From contig NZ_FOGI01000015.1 in the NCBI RefSeq assembly GCF_900111175.1, forward strand, positions 1 to 64,000: a DNA stretch of 64,000 bases, in the 5' to 3' direction. The notes under the pieces were generated by a model that had not been told where the DNA came from, searched no databases, and worked only from the letters and a program-made list of their open reading frames with translations. Shown here one piece after another: positions 41,389 through 50,218 of this stretch. How positions within the stretch are numbered: the first letter of the stretch is position 1; each line of letters starts with the position of its first letter. This stretch comes from Actinokineospora terrae (GTDB lineage Bacteria; Actinomycetota; Actinomycetes; Mycobacteriales; Pseudonocardiaceae). A program made the translations under genes and the position numbers.

Positions 41389-42411
41389 ATGAGACTCCGT
41401 TCCGCCGTGCTCGCCCTCGCTTGTGCCGCCGGTGCGGTGGTCGCCGCGCCCACCGCGCAGGCGACCACCACCCACAACCGCGCCGACGCCGCGTCCGGCT
41501 GGCTCGCCCGCCAGTTCGTCAACGGCGACCACCTGGAGACCGACTTCGGCGGCACCAGCTACCCCGACGCGGGCCTGACGATCGACGCCGTGTTCGCGTT
41601 CGCCTCGTCAGGCACCGCCGACAACTACGGTGCCGCGGCGCTGACCTGGCTCGCGCAGCCGACCGTGCTGTCGGGCTACATCGGCGACGGCACCGAGGCC
41701 TACGCGGGCGCCACCGCGAAGACCGCGCTGGCGGTGCAGGTCCGCGGCGGCAACCCGACCAGCTTCGGCGGGGTCAACCTGATCACCCGCCTGAACTCGC
41801 TGCTCACCCCGTCCGGCCGGTTCTCCGACCAGTCCATCTACGGCGACTACAGCAACGCGTTCACCCAGTCCCTCGCCGTGATCGCCCTCGACCGCACCCC
41901 CGCGGGCGCCCCGGTCTCCGCCGTGAACTTCACCGCGGGCACCCAGTGCCCCGACGGCGGCTTCCCCATCGTCTTCGGCGCCCCCACCTGCACCAGCGAC
42001 ACCGACGCCACCGCCGTCGTCGTCCAAGCCCTCCTCGCCACCGGCCGCACCACCGCCGCTCAGCAGGGCCTGACCTGGCTCAAGTCCAAGCAGCAAGCCA
42101 ACGGCGGCCTCGCCTACGGCGACGGCTCCGGCACCCCCAACACCAACACCACCGGCCTCGCAGGCCAAGCCTTCCGCGCAGGCGGCCGCCCCCTCGCCGC
42201 CCTCAAGGCCCGCCAGTACGTCCTCTCCCTCCAGGCGAACTGCACCGCCCCGGTATCCGACCGCGGCGCCATCGCCTACGACTCCACCGGCATCAACCCC
42301 AACACCGTCACCCGAGCCACCGCCCAAGCCATCCTCGGCCTGCGTGGAGCACCCTTCGCCACCCTGACTTCGGCAGGCTCGACCAACGGCGCCCCCACCC
42401 TCGCCTGCTGA
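41389..42411 (+). CDS. secreted soluble transcobalamin alpha-domain-like protein
   Basis: A 340-residue protein with a clear Sec signal peptide (about residues 1-25, cleavage near AQA-TTT). The rest is one alpha/alpha-toroid, with repeated blocks AGLTIDAVFAFAS, FTQSLAVIALDR, DTDATAVVVQALLATG and NTTGLAGQAFRAGG. These resemble the helix starts of human intrinsic factor/transcobalamin, which carry similar D-T-x-x-A-x-x-x-x-A-L motifs. Four Cys, including the C-terminal residue, could form disulfides. There is no membrane anchor, so it should be released or loosely held. It sits under its own cobalamin riboswitch. B12 binding is inferred from fold type plus regulation. Confidence 0.78.
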   Translation: MRLRSAVLALACAAGAVVAAPTAQATTTHNRADAASGWLARQFVNGDHLETDFGGTSYPDAGLTIDAVFAFASSGTADNYGAAALTWLAQPTVLSGYIGDGTEAYAGATAKTALAVQVRGGNPTSFGGVNLITRLNSLLTPSGRFSDQSIYGDYSNAFTQSLAVIALDRTPAGAPVSAVNFTAGTQCPDGGFPIVFGAPTCTSDTDATAVVVQALLATGRTTAAQQGLTWLKSKQQANGGLAYGDGSGTPNTNTTGLAGQAFRAGGRPLAALKARQYVLSLQANCTAPVSDRGAIAYDSTGINPNTVTRATAQAILGLRGAPFATLTSAGSTNGAPTLAC

Positions 42412-42415
42412 TAGC

Positions 42416-42482
42416 GACACCCGATGCCTGGTTCCGCCCGGACTCTTGGGGCAGAACCAGGCATCCGCTGTTGATGGGTGTC
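42416..42482. terminator. nested terminator hairpin
   Basis: A perfect 12-bp stem (GATGCCTGGTTC with GAACCAGGCATC, 42423-42465) is enclosed by a second 7-bp stem (GACACCC with GGGTGTC). It follows the stop of the secreted protein by 5 bp and should end its transcript before the STAS gene. Confidence 0.8.
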
Positions 42483-42578
42483 TCGGTATCCGGGAGCTGC
42501 CAGGGGTTGGGTATTCTTTGTCCGACCGGTGGGTTGAGCACACAGCCTGCGCAGTGTGGCCAGCCATCGGGAGTTCTT

Positions 42579-42926
42579 GTGGAGTTGTTCAGTGCCAGGA
42601 TCGAGGACCAAGGCACCCACGTCGTGCTGAGCGCCGTCGGTGAGGTCGACATGGCCACGGCGCCTGATCTTCGCATCGCTCTGGCCACCGCGGCGGCGCG
42701 GGCGGAGCGGTTGGTCGTGGACCTCACGGGGGTGCGGTTCCTGGGGTCGGTGGGGATGACGGCCCTGGTCGAGGCGTATGACCACGCCAAGCGGGACGGG
42801 GTGGGGATCACGTTCGTCATCGCGGCGCGCAGCACCGTCCAGCGGACGCTGGAGATCACCGGGCTGTTGGGGTCGTTACCCGTTGTGCACACCCTGGGGC
42901 CGGACAAGCCCGCCTACCCGGCGTGA
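42579..42926 (+). CDS. STAS-domain anti-sigma factor antagonist
   Basis: A 115-residue SpoIIAA-like protein with GEVDMATAPDLRIAL at the start of the fold and the phosphorylatable Ser57 in VRFLGSVGMTALVEA. The GTG start at 42579 has GGGAG 6 bases upstream. It is the second STAS antagonist in the window, the other being at 3187-3519. No matching anti-sigma kinase is nearby. It is about 70 bp upstream of an antiporter gene on the same strand. Confidence 0.88.
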   Translation: MELFSARIEDQGTHVVLSAVGEVDMATAPDLRIALATAAARAERLVVDLTGVRFLGSVGMTALVEAYDHAKRDGVGITFVIAARSTVQRTLEITGLLGSLPVVHTLGPDKPAYPA

Positions 42927-42996
42927 CCCGACCGACTCCCGTACTCCGATTGGGGCCACCCCTGCCCGGGTAGACGTGCCCGGAACGGGAGGTGCG

Positions 42997-44280
42997 GTGG
43001 TCGAGGCAGGTCCGATCGTCTACGCGGTGGCGGGTATCGCGACGCTGGTCGCCGCGGTGCTGCCGCGCGTGTTGGCGCGGGTCCCGGTGTCGATGCCGAT
43101 GGTGTTCCTGGCGGCGGGCGCGGCCGTGTTCGGGATCTTCGGCTCCCTGCCCGCGCCGGACCCGGTCGCGCACGGGTCGGTGGCGCGGCACGTGACGGAG
43201 TTGTGCGTCGTGACGTCGCTGATGGGCGCCGGGTTGGCCCTCAACCGCCCGGTCGGTGTGCGGCGCTGGGGGACGGTGTGGCGGCTGTTGGGAATCAGCA
43301 TGCCGTTGTCGGTGCTGGCCGTGGGGCTGCTCGGCTGGGGTGTGCTCGGTCTCGGCGTGGCCGCGTCCGTGCTGGTGGCGGCGGTACTCGCGCCGACCGA
43401 CCCGGTGCTGGCCACGGAGGTCCAGGTAGGCGAACCCGCCGAGAACGACGAGGACGACGAGGACGAGGTGCGCTTCGCCCTCACCGCCGAGGCCGGGCTC
43501 AACGACGGCCTGGCCTTCCCGTTCACCCACGCGGCCGTCGCCATCAGCGTTGTCGGCGTCCTGCCCTCGGCCTGGCTGGGCCACTGGGTCGCGGTGGACG
43601 TCCTGTGGCGCTTGGCCGCGGGGGTCCTCCTGGGCCTGGCCACCGGGTGGGTGCTGCGGAGGCTGTTCTTCGCCTCGCGCTCACCACGGCTGCGCCTCGC
43701 CGAACACGCTGAGGGCTTCGTGGCCCTGGCAGCGACCTTCCTCACCTACGGCATCACGGAACTCTCGGGCGGCTACGGTTTCGTGGCCGTGTTCGTCTGC
43801 GCCTGCACGATCCGCGCGGCCGAACGCTCCCACGGCTACCACCGCGTGCTGCACCAGTACGTCGAGCAGGCCGAGCGGATGCTCACCGTCCTGGTCGTGT
43901 TCCTGCTCGGGGGCGCCGCGGCGACCGGGCTGTTCGCGGGCCTGCGCTGGTCGGAAGTCGCGTTCGCCGCCGCTGTACTGCTGCTCGTGCGCCCGGCCGC
44001 CGGACTGGTCGGGCTGGCGCGGGGCAGGACCGGCCCGCGGGAGCGCGTGGCCATCTCGTACTTCGGCGTGCGCGGCGTCGGCTCGCTGTTCTACGTCGCC
44101 TACGCGCTCGGCACCGGCGACTTCGCCGACCCGGCCCAGCTGTGGCGCGTGGTCGGCTTGGTCGTGGTCGCCTCGATCGTCCTGCACGGCACCACCGCCA
44201 CCCCCGTCATGCGCCTCCTCGACCGACTTCGCCGCCGCAAGGCCACCGCGGGCAGCACTCCCGAGACCACACCGGTCTGA
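42997..44280 (+). CDS. CPA1-type cation:proton antiporter
   Basis: A 427-residue membrane protein with about 12 helices. CPA1 (NhaP-like) landmarks are the unwound-helix motif VLAPTDPVLATEV, the ion-binding ND pair in TAEAGLNDGLAFPF, and the late VAISYFGVRGVGSLFYV with its conserved Arg. GTG 42997 has GGGAGG 4 bases upstream. It exchanges Na+ or K+ for protons; the ion cannot be told from sequence. A short acidic loop (ENDEDDEDE) lies between helices before the ND motif. Confidence 0.9.
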   Translation: MVEAGPIVYAVAGIATLVAAVLPRVLARVPVSMPMVFLAAGAAVFGIFGSLPAPDPVAHGSVARHVTELCVVTSLMGAGLALNRPVGVRRWGTVWRLLGISMPLSVLAVGLLGWGVLGLGVAASVLVAAVLAPTDPVLATEVQVGEPAENDEDDEDEVRFALTAEAGLNDGLAFPFTHAAVAISVVGVLPSAWLGHWVAVDVLWRLAAGVLLGLATGWVLRRLFFASRSPRLRLAEHAEGFVALAATFLTYGITELSGGYGFVAVFVCACTIRAAERSHGYHRVLHQYVEQAERMLTVLVVFLLGGAAATGLFAGLRWSEVAFAAAVLLLVRPAAGLVGLARGRTGPRERVAISYFGVRGVGSLFYVAYALGTGDFADPAQLWRVVGLVVVASIVLHGTTATPVMRLLDRLRRRKATAGSTPETTPV

Positions 44281-44295
44281 CACGGACGACGCCCG

Positions 44296-44703
44296 CTACC
44301 GCAACCGGTCCAGCTCCGCGACCAGTGCCTCCGGCGCGGCGACGGTCACCGTCAGCCCGGGGTGCAGCAGCACACCGGTGGGTTCCAGCCCGGGCACCGG
44401 GTCCCGGAACCGGACGCACACCCCCGCGGTGGGATTGGTGCCCAGCGTCACCCCGCGGTCCGCGAGCGACAACCTGGCACCGATCGACCGGAGCACCGAG
44501 AACGGCCCGGTGACCTCAGCGCCGACGATGTTCGCCACCGGTGTGCGCACTGCCCACGGCCCGAACCGCACCTCGAACCCGCCCGCCCCCACCCGCACCC
44601 ACGCGGTCGACGGCGTCACCCCGACCAGCCCCAACGGCAGCCGGAACCGCCCGTCGAACGCGAACCGGTACACCTCGTCGACGGTGCGCCAAGTCGAGAA
44701 CAC
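44296..44703 (-). CDS. conserved actinobacterial hypothetical protein, 135 residues
   Basis: A beta-rich soluble protein of unknown function. The pattern GRFRLPLG, GGFEVRFGPW, RTPVANIVGAEVTGPF and GVCVRFRDPVPGL suggests a small all-beta domain resembling PH-like folds in actinobacterial hypotheticals. The start GTG 44703 is chosen because GGGAGG lies 7 bases upstream; upstream GTGs at 44724 and 44727 have no such signal. It converges with the antiporter and lies 31 bp upstream of... the leftward glycosyltransferase genes' 3' end, so it is a separate unit. Confidence 0.65.
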   Translation of the reverse strand: MFSTWRTVDEVYRFAFDGRFRLPLGLVGVTPSTAWVRVGAGGFEVRFGPWAVRTPVANIVGAEVTGPFSVLRSIGARLSLADRGVTLGTNPTAGVCVRFRDPVPGLEPTGVLLHPGLTVTVAAPEALVAELDRLR

Positions 44704-44734
44704 CGCCCACCTCCCTTCGGTCACCACCCGCTGA

Positions 44735-45991
44735 TCACCGTCGCTGGAAGTACCCCTCCAGCGTGTCCTGCGGCGCCGGTCCCGCTCCGACCTCGACTCC
44801 GGTGCCGCCGAAGCCGCACGCCGCCTCGTCCTCGGAGAGCCTGCCGACCCACCGGCGGGCCCGGCCGAGGGCGCGGGTGCTGCGCAGCACTCCCGCGTAC
44901 CGGCCGCCGGTGGTGATGGCGACCTCGGCCAGGTCGTTGGTGATCAGCGTGCTCATGGCGGTCGTGAGCGCGGTCGGGGGAAGCGGGTGGTCAACGGTGA
45001 GGTGGGCTCGGGCGCGGAGCCGTTGGTCCCACGACCACGGGGTGTCGTCGGCCGTGCCCGCGTACAGCGGGTGGGCGTGGGGGAGTCTGACCCGCAGGTC
45101 GCGGAAGTCCTGGCGCAGCACCGAGTGGGTCGTGCGGATGACGTCGGCTCCCGGTGCGACGTCGACCAGGACGTCGGGGAGGGCGGCGGGCAGGGGAGCG
45201 CCCCGTGTGGTGGGTTCCGGGATGAGGGCGGCGAGGCGGGCGGTCTGGGCGTCGAGGTCGCCCTCGGTCCCGCGTCCTTCCCACGACGGCCCGTCGTGCC
45301 AGGCGACGGCGTCGGCCTCGTGCACGAGCACGGCCCCGTTGTTCCAGGCGCGGTAAGCCAGGTCCCAGTCCTCGCCGCCGTAGTCGGTGAACCGTTCGTC
45401 GAACCCGCCCAGGTCGATGTGCAGGCTCGCGCGATAGGCCAGGACGGCGCTGATGACGTACCGGAAGCTGCGGCCATCGGCGTGCAGCAGGTCGGCGGTG
45501 GCGCGGTAGCCCTCGTCCAGCCAGGTGGGCGCGGTGAGGGCGGGGGCGGTGGCCGGGTCGTCGCCGGGGCGAAGGGCGCTGAGGTCGGCGTGCTCGCGAC
45601 GTCCCACGGCCAGCACGTCAGGGCACCGGGCGACCCGCCGGGTGATGGCGGCGAGGAACCCGGGACCGGGCACCGTGTCGGCGTCGAGGAACACCAGCAC
45701 CTCGCCGCGGGCCGCCGCCGCACCCCTGTTCCGCGCGGCCGCCGCCCGGAAACCGCGGTTCGGCTGGGTCAGCACCGACGCGCCCGGGCACACCGGGACG
45801 ACCGCGGACCCGTCGTCGGCGACGATCACCTCCAGCGGTGGTGCGGTCTGGTTCCGCAGCGCGGCGAGGACCCGTGCCAGCTGGTCGTGCTGTTCGTAGT
45901 GCGCGACGACCACGCTGACCGTTGGCGCGGCCGGGGTTCGCAGGTCGAGCAGGTCCCAGCGGTTGTGCGGGACGTACGCGTCGGTCAGCAT
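44735..45991 (-). CDS. family 2 glycosyltransferase
   Basis: A 418-residue GT-A-fold transferase. The nucleotide-sugar domain starts VSVVVAHYEQHDQLARVLAA, with the DxD motif in LVFLDADT, GGFDERFTDYGGEDWDLAYRA as the acceptor-binding/catalytic (ED) segment, and a C-terminal extension of about 170 residues. ATG 45991 overlaps the upstream gene by 7 bp. It is the last of three leftward glycosyltransferase genes. Sugar donor and acceptor are unknown; a cell-surface glycan or glycolipid is probable. Confidence 0.85.
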   Translation of the reverse strand: MLTDAYVPHNRWDLLDLRTPAAPTVSVVVAHYEQHDQLARVLAALRNQTAPPLEVIVADDGSAVVPVCPGASVLTQPNRGFRAAAARNRGAAAARGEVLVFLDADTVPGPGFLAAITRRVARCPDVLAVGRREHADLSALRPGDDPATAPALTAPTWLDEGYRATADLLHADGRSFRYVISAVLAYRASLHIDLGGFDERFTDYGGEDWDLAYRAWNNGAVLVHEADAVAWHDGPSWEGRGTEGDLDAQTARLAALIPEPTTRGAPLPAALPDVLVDVAPGADVIRTTHSVLRQDFRDLRVRLPHAHPLYAGTADDTPWSWDQRLRARAHLTVDHPLPPTALTTAMSTLITNDLAEVAITTGGRYAGVLRSTRALGRARRWVGRLSEDEAACGFGGTGVEVGAGPAPQDTLEGYFQRR

Positions 45992-46947
45992 GCCGGGACC
46001 GCGCACAACGAGTGGTAAAGCCGGGCGTGCGCCGCTCCGGCGTCGGGCCAGGCGGGTACCTGGTCCAGCCAGGTGGACTCGGAGCGCCGCAACGCCCCGG
46101 CGACGGCGGTGTCCAGTTCGGACTCATCGGCGCAGAGCGTGAGCCCGTGCGGGTGGCGTTGGTGCAGTTCCCTGGCGTACTCGCCTGGCGTGGCGAGGGG
46201 ACGGCGGCGTGCCTGCCACCAGGTGAGCAGGGTACCGCTGGCGCTGACCCGGTGGTTGAGCGCCAAGGGCACGGTGATGGCCATGGCGGCGGCCGCCATC
46301 GCCGCGTCGGACAGCGGGCCGGTGATGACCAGGTCCACGCCGTGGGCACGCGCCTGGTCCCCCAACGACCGGACGAGTCCGGCGTGCCCGGGGCTCACCG
46401 CGCCCGCCGCCACCACGCGTGGCTTGAGAGGACTGCGCGCGGCCGCGGCAACCGCCTCGGCGTGCCCCTTGCCGGGGTAGATGAACCCCAGCACGCCCAA
46501 CACAGGCCGGTCCGCCCACCACGGGCGGGGGCCGGGATCGGGCATCGGCGTGAGCGGCAGGTCGATCACGTGCACCGGCCGGTCGGTGAAGCCGCGTGCC
46601 TTCACCGCCTCGTGTCGGGAGGAGACCACCACCGCGTCGCACACCGCCGCCACCCGCCGGTATCCGTGTGTCCGCGCGCGATCCCGCTCGTCGCCGGGAT
46701 CGCCACCGGGCACGTCGTGGAGGGTGACGACCAAGGGCCGTGGCGCGGTGGTGGCCCAGTCCAGGAACACCGTGGTGGCCTGGGCGATGCCGGCGCCGTG
46801 GAGCGAGTCGGTGAACTGGGCGTGCGCGAGGTCGACATCGGTCGCATCAGTCCGAATTCCCCGTCCCCGCACGAGATCGGCGACCAGGGCCGCGTGCCGG
46901 ACGACTCCGTGGCCCTCGGGACCAGGAGCGTGGATGCTCACTCTCAT
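45985..46947 (-). CDS. glycosyltransferase (GT4-like)
   Basis: A 320-residue GT-B-like protein. It has PLVVTLHDVPGG, a nucleotide-sugar domain starting PVLGVLGFIYPGKGHAEAVAAA, and an ITVPLALNHRVSASGTLLTWWQA segment in place of the usual E-x7-E motif. It shares the unusual C-terminal block DESELDTA with the next upstream gene (46944-47969), so the two are paralogues. ATG 46947 overlaps that gene's stop (ATGA). Confidence 0.75.
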   Translation of the reverse strand: MRVSIHAPGPEGHGVVRHAALVADLVRGRGIRTDATDVDLAHAQFTDSLHGAGIAQATTVFLDWATTAPRPLVVTLHDVPGGDPGDERDRARTHGYRRVAAVCDAVVVSSRHEAVKARGFTDRPVHVIDLPLTPMPDPGPRPWWADRPVLGVLGFIYPGKGHAEAVAAAARSPLKPRVVAAGAVSPGHAGLVRSLGDQARAHGVDLVITGPLSDAAMAAAAMAITVPLALNHRVSASGTLLTWWQARRRPLATPGEYARELHQRHPHGLTLCADESELDTAVAGALRRSESTWLDQVPAWPDAGAAHARLYHSLCAVPAC

Positions 46948-47969
46948 GCCACGGCGAGGGCGTAGATGTGGGCGTGCGCGTCGGCGATCTCGCGGCGTTG
47001 AACGGCCCGGTACGAGGGATCAGCCTGCCAGAACGGCCGTTGCTCGTAGGCCGTGCGCACCGCGGCCGTCAGCGAAGCTGTGTCCAATTCGGACTCATCG
47101 TGGCGGTAGAGCAGACAGGGTGACTGTTCGGCGTAGTAGCCGCAGTCCGGTGCCACCACGGTCGTGCCCAGGTCGCTACAGGCCTCCAGCCAGCCCGAGT
47201 GCGTTCCGAACCGGTAAGGCAGCACCGACACGTCCAGCCCGGAGAGGTAGTCCCACAACTCGTCGTCGGAGAACGGCCGGTGAACCCGGACATCGAGGTC
47301 GTCGAGCCGGGCGGCCACGGCCCGCCCGCCGTCGTCGTCGTGCGCGTCGACCCGCAACCGGACGCCGGGCAGGGAGGCCACTACCTCTGCCAGCGCGCGG
47401 GCGACCGCCTCGGGATCGCTGTTGGCCCGCTTGCTCTTGACGTGCACACCGACGACGAACCCCTCGTGCCCGGGACGCGGTAGGGCCGCACGGGTCGGGT
47501 CGACCACATTCGGGTGCGGCACGACCGCGGCCGTCCTGCCCCAGCGACGGGCGATTTCGGCGGCGGCGCCGGTGGTCAACGTGATCACCCTGCTCGCGGC
47601 CGGGACCAGGACGTCCAGTGCCGCGGCGTGCTGGGCCGGATCGAGGTGGTGCGGGTTGCGCAGGTCGTGGACGGTCAGCACCAACGGCCGCCCTGCGGCG
47701 CGCAGGCTGTCGACAAGCGCCCGCAGGTGCGACGGCGTGCGGTCGTCGAATCCGAAGTGGACGTGGAGCACGTCGAACTCCGCGGCGTGCTCGACAACCC
47801 ACTCGGGGTCCAGCATCGGCGGGGGCCACCACTGCCCGGGGGGCGCGCCGGGCACGACCGCGTCGGGGAGGCGCACAACACGGCTGTCTCCCTCCGGCGG
47901 CGACAGGTGCCGGACGTAGACGTGCCCGCTGGGCACGGAGGCTATACGCAGTGGACGCGCGGCGAGCAC
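46944..47969 (-). CDS. glycosyltransferase (GT4-like)
   Basis: A 341-residue GT-B protein with a GVHVKSKRANSDPEAVARALAE donor region and HRPFSDDELWDYLSGLDVSVLPYRFGTHSGWLEACSDLG, which matches the C-terminal donor-site helix of GT4 enzymes. N-terminal DVLHVHFGFDD and LVLTVHDLRNPHH are the acceptor-side loops. GTG 47969 is the best available start, though no clear ribosome-binding site is seen. It heads the leftward glycosyltransferase operon and is divergent from another GT4 gene at 48144 across a 174-bp region with no obvious promoter match. Confidence 0.78.
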   Translation of the reverse strand: MLAARPLRIASVPSGHVYVRHLSPPEGDSRVVRLPDAVVPGAPPGQWWPPPMLDPEWVVEHAAEFDVLHVHFGFDDRTPSHLRALVDSLRAAGRPLVLTVHDLRNPHHLDPAQHAAALDVLVPAASRVITLTTGAAAEIARRWGRTAAVVPHPNVVDPTRAALPRPGHEGFVVGVHVKSKRANSDPEAVARALAEVVASLPGVRLRVDAHDDDGGRAVAARLDDLDVRVHRPFSDDELWDYLSGLDVSVLPYRFGTHSGWLEACSDLGTTVVAPDCGYYAEQSPCLLYRHDESELDTASLTAAVRTAYEQRPFWQADPSYRAVQRREIADAHAHIYALAVA

Positions 47970-48143
47970 GGCCGTGGATGCCCGAGGGCCACTGCCGGTA
48001 AACGCCGCCGGGACAAGGATCTCCCGGTCCCCGCCGGTGGGTTGGGTCGGGGAGCACCGGGTATCCGGCCCCCAGTCCCCGCCCCGTCGTGGCGGTGCCG
48101 ACCCACCTACTGGCGCCTGCCGCCGCAGTCCTCGGGAGATGCC

Positions 48144-49226
48144 ATGGCCAGACCGCTGCGTCCGCCCACGCGGGAACCCCGCGTGCGGATCGCCCTCATC
48201 GCCTCGGCCAGGTACCCGATCCGCCAGCCGTTCCCGGGTGGGCTCGAGGCGCACACCTGGCAACTCGCCCACCACTTGCGTGCCCGCGGCCACGCTGTGG
48301 AGGTCTTCGGCGGGCCGGGTTCCGATCCCGCGCTCGATGTCCGGGTGCTCGACACCCGTCCCGCGTTGTCCGAGCACGCACGCGGTGACAGCAGCATGCC
48401 GCCGGGGCACTTCATGGCCGAACACCACGCCTACCTGGGGTTGATGCTCGACCTGGCCAGGGACCGCGGCTACGACGTCGTCCACAACAACTCGCTGCAC
48501 TACCTGCCCGTCGCGATGGCCGCGAACCTGCCCGCACCGGTGCTGACCACGCTGCACACCCCGCCGACACCCTGGCTCGAGTCGGCCATCGCCCTGGGCA
48601 CCGCGGGGCACTTCGCCGCCGTGAGCGCGCACACCGCCGACCGGTGGCGCTCGAGCGTCCCGTCGGCCACGGTGATCCACAACGGCGTCGACCTGGACAT
48701 GTGGTCACCCGGCCCCGGCGGGGGAGTGCCGGTCTGGTCCGGCAGGGTCGTATCGGAGAAGGGCCCCGAGGATGCCATCCACGCCGCTCGCCGGTCGGGT
48801 AGCGGCCTGCGGCTGGCGGGACCGCTGCCCGACCTGCGCTACTTCCGGGAGCGGGTGGAGCCCCTGCTCGGCGACGGCGTCGAGTACGTGGGACACCTCG
48901 ACCACGCCGAACTGGCCCGTCTCGTCGGATCCGCGGCGGTCGCGGTCATCTCACCGTGCTGGGACGAGCCCTTCGGGCTGGTCGTCGCCGAGGCCCTGGC
49001 CTGTGGGACGCCGGTCGCCGGGTACGCACGCGGCGCCCTGCCGGAACTGCTCGACGAGCACACCGGGGTGCTCGCCGAGCCAGGGGACGTCGCCGGACTC
49101 GCTGCCGCGATCACCGCGGCGTCCGGGTTGGACCGGCGCCGCGTCCGGGCGCACGCTGAGCGGACGTGCTCGCTGACCGCGATGGTCGACGGCTACGAAC
49201 GGCTTTACTGGGACCTGGCGTCGTGA
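48144..49226 (+). CDS. family 4 glycosyltransferase
   Basis: A 360-residue GT4 enzyme. The N-terminal glycine loop is GGLEAHTWQLAHHL; HNGVDLDMWSPG, GRVVSEKGPEDAIHAA, and the E-x7-E motif in DEPFGLVVAEALACGTPV are classic. ATG 48144 has GGGAG 5 bases upstream. It is the first of three rightward glycosyltransferase genes coupled by GTGA overlaps. It transfers a sugar with retention of configuration; the acceptor is unknown. Confidence 0.88.
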   Translation: MARPLRPPTREPRVRIALIASARYPIRQPFPGGLEAHTWQLAHHLRARGHAVEVFGGPGSDPALDVRVLDTRPALSEHARGDSSMPPGHFMAEHHAYLGLMLDLARDRGYDVVHNNSLHYLPVAMAANLPAPVLTTLHTPPTPWLESAIALGTAGHFAAVSAHTADRWRSSVPSATVIHNGVDLDMWSPGPGGGVPVWSGRVVSEKGPEDAIHAARRSGSGLRLAGPLPDLRYFRERVEPLLGDGVEYVGHLDHAELARLVGSAAVAVISPCWDEPFGLVVAEALACGTPVAGYARGALPELLDEHTGVLAEPGDVAGLAAAITAASGLDRRRVRAHAERTCSLTAMVDGYERLYWDLAS

Positions 49227-50218
49227 TCGCCTACTACGTCCACCACCACGGCTCGGGGCACCTGCACCGCGCTCGCGCCATCGCCGCCGCGCTGCGGTAC
49301 CCGGTGATCGGGCTGTCCAGCGCACCCCGCCCGGTCGACTGGCCGGGACGGTGGGTCCAGCTCGCCGACGACGCGGATGGCGTGGCCGATGACGTCACCG
49401 CGCACGGGACCTTGCACTGGGTACCCCGCCACCATCGCGGACTGCGGGAACGCATGGCGGCTGTGAGCGGGGTGCTCGGCTCAGGGGATGTGCGGGTGTT
49501 GGTCAGCGACGTCTCCGTGGAGATCGCGCTGCTCGCCAGGCTGCACGGTGTTCCCACGGTGGTCATGGCCCAGCCCGGTGATCGCACCGATCGGCCGCAC
49601 CGGCTCGCCTACGACCTGGCCACCAGACTGCTCGCCCCCTGGCCGCGGCGGCCGCAGCCGGACTGGCCGTCCGAGTGGTTGGCCAAGACCATCCACCTGG
49701 GCGGGTTGTCGCGGTTCGACGGCAGGCGGCCTTCCCCTGGAGTCACCGGCCGGGTGTTGGCGTTGTGGGGTTCCGGCGGGCTTGATGTCGTGCCTGCGGG
49801 TCTGGACGCGGCCGCGGCGGCGACGCCTGACTGGGCGTGGACCGTGGCGGGTGCGCAGCCGGTCGACGAACGGCCGAACCTGCGGTGGGCGGGGTGGGTC
49901 GACGATCCGTGGGAGGCGCTGTGCGGCGCCGAGGTGGTGGTCACCCATGGCGGGCAGAACGCCGTCGCCGAGGTCGCGGCGGCTCGACGGGCGGCAGTGG
50001 TGATCCCGCAGGAGCGGCCATTCGGGGAGCAGCGGGCGACGGGGGCCGCCTTGCTGCGTGACCACGTGGCGGTGGTGGTGCCCTGCTGGCCCGCTGGCGA
50101 CCGGTGGCCTGATCTGTTGCAGCGCGCACGCGATCGCGGAGGGGCGGGATGGGCGCGGTGGTCCGCGGGTGACGGCGCCGTGCGGGCCGCTGCCGAGCTT
50201 GACGCGTTGGCCGCGTGA
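49223..50218 (+). CDS. glycosyltransferase, GT-B fold (GT28/MurG-like)
   Basis: A 331-residue protein with N-terminal VIAYYVHHHGSGHLHRARAIAAAL, a GSGHxxR loop as in MurG and diacylglycerol glucosyltransferases. The C-terminal donor motif is VVVTHGGQNAVAEVAAARRAAVVIPQERPFGEQ, also MurG/UGT-like (HGG followed by P-x5-EQ). GTG 49223 overlaps the previous stop. It probably glycosylates a lipid or membrane-bound acceptor, but the acceptor cannot be read from sequence. Confidence 0.8.
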   Translation: MIAYYVHHHGSGHLHRARAIAAALRYPVIGLSSAPRPVDWPGRWVQLADDADGVADDVTAHGTLHWVPRHHRGLRERMAAVSGVLGSGDVRVLVSDVSVEIALLARLHGVPTVVMAQPGDRTDRPHRLAYDLATRLLAPWPRRPQPDWPSEWLAKTIHLGGLSRFDGRRPSPGVTGRVLALWGSGGLDVVPAGLDAAAAATPDWAWTVAGAQPVDERPNLRWAGWVDDPWEALCGAEVVVTHGGQNAVAEVAAARRAAVVIPQERPFGEQRATGAALLRDHVAVVVPCWPAGDRWPDLLQRARDRGGAGWARWSAGDGAVRAAAELDALAA

